Positions 1-5,085 of a stretch of DNA of 5,085 bases are shown here, in pieces (position 1 is the stretch's first letter; each line of letters begins with the position of its first letter). The stretch is from an uncultured Acetatifactor sp. (lineage in GTDB: Bacteria > Bacillota > Clostridia > Lachnospirales > Lachnospiraceae), in assembly GCA_948496895.1 (NCBI GenBank), contig CAOOJO010000244.1, positions 1 to 5,085 on the forward strand, given 5' to 3'. The translations under genes and the position numbers were made by a program. The notes beneath the pieces are model-generated. The model was given only the letters and a program-made list of their open reading frames with translations. It was not told where the DNA came from and ran no database searches.

Positions 1-605
1 CTGTCGTCTATACCCACTATGGCAAATTCTTCGAAATCTAGCGTCTGAATGGACGTATTTCCATTCATAAGTGGTTCCAGCAAAGGCAGGTAGCTCTCCT
101 TCCCCGCCTCCGTCATATATTCCCAGGGATATGTCCAGTCATGGTTGCCGTTGACGTAGAGATAAGGCATGTCCAATCCAGAAAGCTGCTCCTCCAACCA
201 TTGCACATTGGCCTGGGAGGGCGTGTCGATGATGTCTCCGCCCAGCAGGACGGCATCCACCTGCTTCTCATTGGCATACCGAATCCATTCCGGGAACTGC
301 TCCGCTGAGGGCACGCTCTCCTCATTGAAAAAGGTAGGGTATCTGGCTTCCTCGTTGGCCGCCTCCTGCTCCGAGACCCCCTGGCTTCGGACGATTGCAT
401 GGGTATCCGTCAAAAACAGCAGCGTATACTCTCCCGTAAGTCCCGCAATCCGGACAGTCTCCTCCGAGATATGCTTCTCCCAGTCCACCGGGCCGCCTCT
501 CCCGCCGCAGCCTGACATCGCCACGGCCGAAAGGACGATTGCCGCAATTACCGCAAGGGCGTGCCCTTTCGCACGCCCTCGCAGAATATCTTTCCTAAAT
601 TGCAT
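1..605 (-). CDS. Putative lipoprotein calcineurin-like metallophosphoesterase, N-terminal part (3' end outside window)
   Basis: Reading down from ATG at 605, 201 codons stay open to the window edge, so the C-terminus is missing. Residues 1-33 look like a lipoprotein signal peptide: a basic n-region (RKDILRGRAKGH), a hydrophobic stretch (residues 16-30) and a lipobox-like AMSGC with Cys33 as the likely lipidation site; Met at -3 is less usual. Then come metallophosphoesterase motifs in order: LTDTHA (Asp67, His69), GGDIID (Gly123-Asp127) and GNHDW (Asn154-Asp156). These are the metal-ligand blocks of the calcineurin-like family, which uses two metal ions to hydrolyse phosphoester bonds. The later His motifs would lie beyond the window. 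About 55 residues separate motifs one and two, with an acidic stretch. The protein is probably anchored outside the membrane; its substrate cannot be read from the sequence. I chose ATG-605 because GGAG sits 6 nt upstream; an in-frame ATG at 617 has a poorer site. Codons CTA and TCA occur here but not in glgP. Confidence 0.88.
   Translation of the reverse strand, partial: MQFRKDILRGRAKGHALAVIAAIVLSAVAMSGCGGRGGPVDWEKHISEETVRIAGLTGEYTLLFLTDTHAIVRSQGVSEQEAANEEARYPTFFNEESVPSAEQFPEWIRYANEKQVDAVLLGGDIIDTPSQANVQWLEEQLSGLDMPYLYVNGNHDWTYPWEYMTEAGKESYLPLLEPLMNGNTSIQTLDFEEFAIVGIDD
551..584 (-). repeat. Inverted repeat / RNA hairpin in the signal-peptide codons of the phosphoesterase
   Basis: A perfect 8-bp inverted repeat, GGGCGTGC (557-564) against GCACGCCC (571-578), encloses a 6-nt loop. 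In minus-strand RNA the pairing extends six more positions each way (A-U, G-U, C-G, G-C, U-G, C-G), giving a 14-bp stem over 34 nt with two G-U wobbles and loop GAAAGG. It begins 21 nt after the start codon's first base, inside the codons for the positively charged n-region. No U-run follows on either strand, so it is not a typical intrinsic terminator. It may affect early translation or mRNA stability, or be a by-product of the G+C-rich codons. Confidence 0.75.
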
Positions 606-711
606 CTCTTTCTCCATTTGTGCAGAAAGCTCCCCGCACCTTTCGCCGGATATCTTCCTGTCCTGGGAAACTCCCTCTCCGTCCTGTCTCCGGCTTCCCG
701 TCAGCGGACGA
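606..711 (-). other. Short gap between glgP and the phosphoesterase gene
   Basis: The 106 bp between the glgP stop and the next start contain no good -10/-35 pair on the minus strand and no hairpin followed by a U-run. The only local pairings are short: CGTC/GACG at 699-710 around the glgP stop, and GGGA/TCCC near 662-675. Apart from the ribosome binding site I see nothing else here. The simplest reading is that at least some phosphoesterase mRNA comes from read-through of glgP, but this is inference. Confidence 0.4.
612..615 (-). promoter_or_regulatory. Ribosome binding site (GGAG) of the phosphoesterase gene
   Basis: The minus strand reads GGAGAAAGAG directly before ATG at 605, a 6-nt spacing. 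It decides the start: the in-frame ATG four codons upstream (617) overlaps this site, and its nearest purine block (GGGGAG) is about 12 nt away. Starting at 605 also keeps the signal peptide compact. Confidence 0.65.
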
Positions 712-3234
712 TTACAGGGTCACCTTGTCCAGATGCCAGATCTCGTCCACATACTGCTGGATGGTCCTGTCGGAGGTGAACTTGCCGGAGCAGGCCACGT
801 TCAGGATGGCGCTCTTCGCCCAGCCCTCCCTGTCTCTGTAGGCAGCCTCCACTTTTCTTTGGGCCTCCGCATAGGGCTTGAAGTCCTTCAGGATGAAGTA
901 GGTATCCGCCCTGGAGGTGGACAGGGTGTTCAGCAGGGAATTGTACAGGGTGCGGAACAGCTCCTTGTCCTTGTCGTAGGTGCCGTCGATCAGCTGGGTC
1001 AGCACCATGTGGATGTCCTTGTCGCTGTTGTAGATCTTCATGGGGTCATAGCCGCCGTTGTTCTCGTAGTTTATGACCTCATCGGAGGACAGGCCGAAGA
1101 TGAATGCGTTCTCCTCTCCCACCTCTTCCACGATCTCCACGTTGGCGCCGTCCATGGTGCCCAAAGTCAGCGCGCCGTTCAGCATGAACTTCATGTTGCC
1201 CGTGCCGGAGGCCTCCTTGCTGGCGGTGGAGATCTGTTCGGACACATCCGCCGCGGCGAAGATGATCTCCGCGTTGGACACATTGTAGTTCTCTATGAAC
1301 ACCACCTTGATCTTGCCGCCGATGGAAGCGTCGTTGTTCACCACCTCCGCCACCGCGTTAATCAGCTTGATGGTGAGCTTGGCGTTCTTATAGCCAGCAG
1401 CCGCCTTGGCCCCGAAGATGAACGTCCTGGGGAAGAACTCCATCTCGGGATGGGCCTTCAGCTCATTGTACAGATACATCACATGGAGGATGTTCATGAG
1501 CTGCCTCTTGTACTCGTGGAGGCGCTTCACCTGCACATCGAAGATGGAATTCGGATCCACGTCGATGCCATTGTGCTCCTTGATATACTTTGCCAGGCGC
1601 AGCTTGTTCTGGTACTTGATGTCCATGAACTCCTTCCGGGCCTTCTCGTCCTCTGCCAGGGGCTTGATGCCCGCGATCTGGGGGAGATCCGTAATCCAGC
1701 CGTCGCCCACCTTGGAGGTGACCCAGTCGGCCAGCAGGGGGTTGCCGTGGAGCAGGAAGCGCCTCTGGGTGATGCCGTTGGTCTTGTTGTTGAAGCGCTC
1801 CGGGAACATCTCATAGAAGTCCCGCAGCTCCTGGTTCTTCAGGATCTCCGTGTGCAGCCTTGCCACGCCGTTGACGGAGTAGCCCGCCACGATGGCCATA
1901 TGGGCCATCTTCACCTGTCCGTCGTAGAGGATAGCCATCTTGCGGATCTTCTCCTGCACGTCCACGCCGTGGACGCCCCTGTATTTCTCCTCGATCTGGC
2001 GGATGAACCTGCGGTTGATCTCGTCCACGATCTGGTACACCCTGGGAAGCAGTCTGGAGAACAGGTCGATGGGCCATTTCTCCAGGGCCTCCGCCATGAT
2101 GGTATGGTTGGTGTAGGCGCAGGTCTTCGTGGTGACCTCCCAGGCCTCGTCCCAGGTCAGGTCATAGTCGTCCAGCAGGATGCGCATCAGCTCGGGGATG
2201 GCCACCGTGGGATGGGTATCGTTGAGCTGGAAGGTCACCTTCTCATGGAAGCGGCGGATGTCGTCGTGCTTCCTCATATATTTGTCCACGGCCTCCTGGA
2301 CCGAGGCGGAGATGAAGAAATACTGCTGCTTCAGGCGCAGCTCCTTGCCCGCATAGTGGTTGTCGTTGGGATAGAGGACGTTCACCAGGTTCCTGGCCAG
2401 GTTCTCCTGCTCCACGGCCTTGCTGTAGTCGCCCTTGTCGAAGGCATCCAGCCGAAAGCCGCCCATGGCCTCCGCGTCCCAGACGCGCAGGGTATTGACG
2501 ATGCCGTTGCCGTATCCGACTATGGGCATGTCGTAGGGGATGGCCTTTACGGACTGATAGTCCTCCTGCACATAATGGTTCCTGCCGTTCTCGTCGGTAC
2601 GCACGGTGACATAGCCGCCGAACTTCACCTTCTTGGCATACTCCGGCCTGCGCAGCTCGAAGGGATTGCCCTCCGCCAGCCAGTCGTCCGGAATCTCTAT
2701 CTGAAAACCGTTCTCAATCTTCTGCTTGAACAGGCCGTAGCGATAACGAATGCCACAGCCATAGGCGGAATACCCAAGTGTGGCCAGGGAATCCAGGAAA
2801 CATGCCGCCAGGCGCCCCAGGCCGCCGTTGCCCAGAGCCGCGTCGGGCTCCTGGTCCTCCAGCACGTTGATGTCCACGCCCAGCTCCTCCAGGACTTCCT
2901 TTGCCCCCTCGTAAGCCTGGAGGTTCACCATGTTGTTGCCGAAGGCACGTCCCATCAGGAATTCCATGGACATATAGTATACCATCTTGGGGTCTTCCCT
3001 GTCGTAGGCCTTCTGGGTATTCATCCAGTTGCCGATGACCCTGTCCTTGATGGAGTAAGCCGCCGCCTGGAAAATCTGCTGGGGGGTGGCTTCCTCCAAG
3101 GTCTTGCGGTACATATTCATGACATTATACAGGACACTCCTCTTGAAAAGCTCCTTATCGAACGTGGGCTTCTTCTCAGAGGCTTCCGGCATGTCCGTCT
3201 GCTTCTTTGCTTCCGTCGTGTTCGTCTTCTTCAC
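712..3234 (-). CDS. glgP: Glycogen/starch/alpha-glucan phosphorylase
   Basis: This complete 840-residue protein is a GT35-family alpha-glucan phosphorylase. The family uses pyridoxal phosphate and inorganic phosphate to release glucose-1-phosphate from non-reducing ends of glycogen or maltodextrin in the cytoplasm. Visible landmarks: MSMEFLMGRAFGNN (88-101); GNGGLGRLAACFLDS (135-149); LYPNDNHYAGKELRLKQQYF (287-306); QLNDTHP with active-site His341; NKTNGITQRR (483-492); VQVKRLHEYKRQLMN (567-581), whose Lys and Arg bind phosphate in the family; and EASGTGNMKFMLNG (674-687), where Lys682 is the cofactor-binding lysine. No key residue is missing. Length is close to the usual 800-850. The start is GTG, chosen because GAAAGGAG lies 6 nt upstream; Met15 is a weaker alternative. 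Residues 1-24 are polar, charged and probably disordered, and extend beyond the E. coli enzyme. The gene has its own promoter and no TTA, CTA or TCA codons, which fits high expression. Substrate preference (glycogen versus maltodextrin) cannot be decided here. Confidence 0.98.
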   Translation of the reverse strand: MKKTNTTEAKKQTDMPEASEKKPTFDKELFKRSVLYNVMNMYRKTLEEATPQQIFQAAAYSIKDRVIGNWMNTQKAYDREDPKMVYYMSMEFLMGRAFGNNMVNLQAYEGAKEVLEELGVDINVLEDQEPDAALGNGGLGRLAACFLDSLATLGYSAYGCGIRYRYGLFKQKIENGFQIEIPDDWLAEGNPFELRRPEYAKKVKFGGYVTVRTDENGRNHYVQEDYQSVKAIPYDMPIVGYGNGIVNTLRVWDAEAMGGFRLDAFDKGDYSKAVEQENLARNLVNVLYPNDNHYAGKELRLKQQYFFISASVQEAVDKYMRKHDDIRRFHEKVTFQLNDTHPTVAIPELMRILLDDYDLTWDEAWEVTTKTCAYTNHTIMAEALEKWPIDLFSRLLPRVYQIVDEINRRFIRQIEEKYRGVHGVDVQEKIRKMAILYDGQVKMAHMAIVAGYSVNGVARLHTEILKNQELRDFYEMFPERFNNKTNGITQRRFLLHGNPLLADWVTSKVGDGWITDLPQIAGIKPLAEDEKARKEFMDIKYQNKLRLAKYIKEHNGIDVDPNSIFDVQVKRLHEYKRQLMNILHVMYLYNELKAHPEMEFFPRTFIFGAKAAAGYKNAKLTIKLINAVAEVVNNDASIGGKIKVVFIENYNVSNAEIIFAAADVSEQISTASKEASGTGNMKFMLNGALTLGTMDGANVEIVEEVGEENAFIFGLSSDEVINYENNGGYDPMKIYNSDKDIHMVLTQLIDGTYDKDKELFRTLYNSLLNTLSTSRADTYFILKDFKPYAEAQRKVEAAYRDREGWAKSAILNVACSGKFTSDRTIQQYVDEIWHLDKVTL

Positions 3235-3240
3235 TTTTTT

Positions 3241-3248
3241 CTCCTTTC
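3241..3248 (-). promoter_or_regulatory. Ribosome binding site (GAAAGGAG) of glgP
   Basis: The minus strand reads GAAAGGAG, then AAAAAA, then GTG at 3234. This is a near-ideal Shine-Dalgarno with 6-nt spacing, and it supports the GTG start over the in-frame ATG at 3192, whose upstream sequence has only a weak GAAG. Confidence 0.85.
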
Positions 3249-3282
3249 ACACTCTCAGTCTGTTTTATGGCAAACCTTAATG

Positions 3283-3303
3283 AATCGGCCTTATTGCCCG
3301 ACT
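3283..3303 (-). promoter_or_regulatory. Small hairpin at the 5' end of the glgP leader
   Basis: In the minus-strand transcript AGTCGG (3298-3303) can pair with CCGATT (3283-3288) through a 9-nt loop: six pairs, one of them G-U. It begins at about the predicted transcription start (near 3304). CAGTC at its 5' edge could instead pair with GACTG further down the leader (about 3255-3260). The stem is short; it could protect the 5' end or mean nothing. It matches no riboswitch class I recognise. Confidence 0.3.
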
Positions 3304-3310
3304 GTTTCTT

Positions 3311-3339
3311 ATTATACCAAAATTCGCCAGGCATTCCAA
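3311..3339 (-). promoter_or_regulatory. Sigma-A-type promoter of glgP
   Basis: The minus strand carries TTGGAA (3334-3339; 4 of 6 matches to TTGACA), a 17-bp spacer, and a perfect TATAAT (3311-3316) preceded by TGG, an extended -10. Transcription would start near 3304, giving a leader of about 70 nt before the GTG. It sits in the A+T-rich ileS-glgP gap and is oriented towards glgP, so glgP can be transcribed independently of ileS. I see no clear catabolite-repression (cre-like) operator next to it. Confidence 0.8.
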
Positions 3340-3364
3340 CTGCTTTTTGCACAAATTTGGAAGA

Positions 3365-3390
3365 CAATTTTTTGGTTTTTCAAAATATTG
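3365..3390 (-). terminator. A+T-rich imperfect inverted repeat after ileS, possible weak terminator
   Basis: Thirteen bases past the ileS stop, CAATATTTTG and CAAAAAATTG can form a 10-position stem with one A-A mismatch around a 6-nt loop. The stem is mostly A-U and is not followed by a U-run on the minus strand, so it is a poor intrinsic terminator by the usual rule. Its place between a stop codon and a promoter is the main support. It may only be A+T-rich promoter upstream sequence. Confidence 0.25.
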
Positions 3391-3403
3391 TGTGGAAATA
3401 TCT

Positions 3404-5085
3404 TTATATCTTTTCAATGGCGATGGTGACCTTCTCGCCGTTCACGTTCCATTCCTTCGCCACCGCGAGGTCCTTCCCCTCCGTCAACTCCTCGGCCAGC
3501 ACCTTGCCCGAGATGGACTCCGCGTTCCGGGCAGCGATCGCCGCCAGTTTCCCGTTTCCGTTGACGGACACCCGGATGTGGTCCATGACCTCGAAGCCCG
3601 CGTCCTTGCGCATGGTCTGGATCTTGCTGATCAGCTCGTAGACGAAGCCCTCCTCAATCAGCTCTTCCGTCAGGTTGGTGTCCAGCACCACGGTCATCCT
3701 GCCGTTCTCCTGGGACACGTAGCCCGGCTTCTGGGTCATGTCGATGAGCAGGTCGTCCTTTGTCAGCTCCACGGCCGTGCCGTTTACCTCAAAGGCAAGC
3801 TTTCCGTCCGCGTTCAGCTCGTCCATGGCGGCGTTGCCGTCCAGGGAGGCCAAGGTCTTCTGGATGCCCCCAAGCTGCTTTCCGTATTTGGGGCCTACCG
3901 TGCGCAGCTGAGGCTTGAAGGTGTAGGTGGTGTAGTCCCGCACGTCCCCGGTGTAGATGACCTCCTTCACGTTCAGCTCGTCTTCGATGATGGTGGTGTA
4001 GAAGCTGTCCAGGCCGATTGCTTTGTCCGCGGAACCGGTGCCATCCTGACCGCCCTCTGCCGCATCCGTCACCTTCACATACATCCTTGCGATGGGCTGG
4101 CGGTTCTTGATCGTGGCGGCGTTGCGGCAGGCACGGCCCAGCACCACGGCCTCCAGCACCTCCTCCATGTCCGCCTCCAGCTTCTTGTCTATGAAACGTT
4201 CCTCCGCTGTCGGGAAATCGCACAGATGGATGCTCTCTGGCGCGGATGCATCGCAGGAGCACACCAGGTTCCGGTAGATTTCCTCAGTCATGAAGGGAAT
4301 CATGGGGGCGGCGGCCTTGCATACCGTCACCAAGGCCGTGTGCAGGGTCATGTAGGCGTTAATCTTGTCCTGCTCCATGCCCTTTGCCCAGAAGCGCTCG
4401 CGGCTGCGGCGCACGTACCAGTTGCTCATCTCCTCCACGAAATCCTGCAGTGCCTTTGCGGCCTCAGGGATGCGGTATCTGTCCAGGTTCGTGTCCACCT
4501 CGCCCACGGTGCTGTTCAGCCTGGACAGGAGCCATTTGTCCATCACAGGCAGTTTTTCGTACTCTAATGTATGCTTTGACGCATCGAACCCATCGATGTT
4601 GGCGTAGAGTACGAAGAAGGTATAGGTGTTCCACAGCTTGTCCAGGAACTTGTGCTGTCCCTCCAGCACGGTCTTGCCGGAGAAGCGCTTGGGCAGCCAG
4701 GGGGCGGCGCTGGTGTAGAAGTACCACCGGATGGCATCCGCGCCGTACTGGCCCAGGGCCTCGAAGGGATCCACCACGTTCCCCTTGGACTTGCTCATCT
4801 TCTGGCCCTCCTCGTCCGCCACCAGGCCCAGCACGATGACGTTCTCGTAGGGGGCCTTGTTGAAGAGCAGGGTGGACTCCGCCAGCAGGGAGTAGAACCA
4901 TCCCCTGGTCTGATCCACGGCCTCGGAGATGAAATTGGCCGGGAACTGCTGTTCAAATAAGTCTTTATTCTCAAAAGGATAGTGATGCTGGGCAAAGGGC
5001 ATGGCCCCGGAGTCGAACCAGCAGTCGATCACCTCCGGCACCCGCTTCATGGTCTTTCCGCACTTGGGGCAGGGGAAGGTCACCT
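3404..5085 (-). CDS. ileS: Isoleucyl-tRNA synthetase, eukaryote-like (type 2) form, C-terminal part (5' end outside window)
   Basis: The frame is open from the window edge to TAA at 3404-3406, giving about 560 C-terminal residues of a protein whose family is usually 1,030-1,050 long; the N-terminal catalytic half with the HIGH motif and most of the editing domain is outside. A GTG at 5083 is an internal valine codon, not the start. Counting from it: CPKC (5-8); CWFDSGAMPFAQ (21-32); DQTRGWFYSLL (57-67); KMSKSKGN (95-102), the ATP-binding loop, at 4787-4801; the anticodon-binding domain with NWYVRRSRERFW (221-232); NRQPIARMYV (327-336); LRTVGPKYGKQ (393-403); and LISKIQTMRKDAGFEV (484-499) in the C-terminal extension. 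The C-terminus lacks the Cys-rich zinc finger of the E. coli-type enzyme: no cysteine occurs after position 319. That points to the type 2 form. The enzyme charges tRNA-Ile with isoleucine in the cytoplasm. Nothing looks broken. Any T-box control would lie upstream, outside the window. Confidence 0.97.
   Translation of the reverse strand, partial: VTFPCPKCGKTMKRVPEVIDCWFDSGAMPFAQHHYPFENKDLFEQQFPANFISEAVDQTRGWFYSLLAESTLLFNKAPYENVIVLGLVADEEGQKMSKSKGNVVDPFEALGQYGADAIRWYFYTSAAPWLPKRFSGKTVLEGQHKFLDKLWNTYTFFVLYANIDGFDASKHTLEYEKLPVMDKWLLSRLNSTVGEVDTNLDRYRIPEAAKALQDFVEEMSNWYVRRSRERFWAKGMEQDKINAYMTLHTALVTVCKAAAPMIPFMTEEIYRNLVCSCDASAPESIHLCDFPTAEERFIDKKLEADMEEVLEAVVLGRACRNAATIKNRQPIARMYVKVTDAAEGGQDGTGSADKAIGLDSFYTTIIEDELNVKEVIYTGDVRDYTTYTFKPQLRTVGPKYGKQLGGIQKTLASLDGNAAMDELNADGKLAFEVNGTAVELTKDDLLIDMTQKPGYVSQENGRMTVVLDTNLTEELIEEGFVYELISKIQTMRKDAGFEVMDHIRVSVNGNGKLAAIAARNAESISGKVLAEELTEGKDLAVAKEWNVNGEKVTIAIEKI

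Noticed and set aside
699..710. CGTC/GACG hairpin beside the glgP stop codon as a terminator
   Set aside because: The stem is only 4 bp and is followed by GGAAGCC rather than a U-run on the minus strand.
3176..3367. Small minus-strand frame of 63 codons spanning the glgP leader
   Set aside because: It overlaps the glgP promoter and start, and would need transcription from upstream of TATAAT. No ribosome binding site was found for its start, and its C-terminal part is glgP read in another frame.
169..3429. A 1,086-codon open frame on the plus strand, antisense across glgP and part of the phosphoesterase
   Set aside because: Its codons are exact reverse complements of the glgP codons, so it stays open simply because glgP avoids TTA, CTA and TCA. 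The translation is a monotonous Val/Leu/His/Asp/Gly-rich string typical of antisense shadows, with no recognisable domain, while the minus strand encodes a fully intact enzyme.
3347..4567. A 406-codon open frame on the plus strand, antisense to ileS
   Set aside because: It is in mirror register with the ileS codons and ends exactly where ileS uses a TTA leucine codon. The ileS protein is intact and full of family motifs.
5081..5083. GTG near the window edge as the start of a short ileS
   Set aside because: The encoded sequence begins in the middle of a conserved IleRS region (TFPCPKCGK before CWFDSG), the frame stays open to the window edge, and no ribosome binding site can be seen. It is an internal valine codon.

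Overview
The window holds three genes, all on the minus strand, so transcription runs from high to low coordinates: the C-terminal part of an isoleucyl-tRNA synthetase (3404 to beyond 5085), a complete glycogen/starch phosphorylase (712-3234), and the N-terminal part of a putative lipoprotein metallophosphoesterase (605 to beyond 1). The genes are G+C-rich with strong C/G preference at third codon positions. Shine-Dalgarno sites are Clostridia-like (GAAAGGAG, GGAG), and the intergenic promoter region is A+T-rich. The synthetase is of the eukaryote-like type found in many Clostridia. Together these suggest a G+C-rich gut-type member of the Firmicutes/Clostridia, plausibly Lachnospiraceae. That assignment is inference from style and protein resemblance, not from a marker gene.

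Region by region (minus-strand order): 5085-3404 is the ileS 3' part, covering the CWFDSG region, the KMSKS loop, the anticodon-binding domain and the C-terminal extension. 3403-3235 is a 169-bp A+T-rich intergenic region. It holds an imperfect inverted repeat just after the ileS stop, a strong sigma-A-type promoter (TTGGAA, 17-bp spacer, TGG-TATAAT), a leader of about 70 nt with a small hairpin near the predicted start, and a strong ribosome binding site before a GTG start. 3234-712 is glgP. 711-606 is a 106-bp gap with no convincing promoter or terminator. 605-1 encodes a secreted or membrane-anchored phosphoesterase whose early codons form a 14-bp hairpin.

Functionally, glgP has its own promoter and looks independent of ileS. 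The phosphoesterase may be read through from glgP, since nothing in the gap looks like a separate promoter. No shared pathway links translation (ileS), storage-glucan breakdown (glgP) and the phosphoesterase; they look like housekeeping neighbours. I see no mobile element, CRISPR array, tRNA/rRNA gene, toxin-antitoxin pair or defence system. The very long reading frames on the plus strand are mirror images of biased codon use in glgP and ileS, not genes. The region is essentially ordinary; the most notable items are the hairpin in the phosphoesterase signal-peptide codons, the clear glgP promoter/leader, and the absence of TTA, CTA and TCA codons in glgP.
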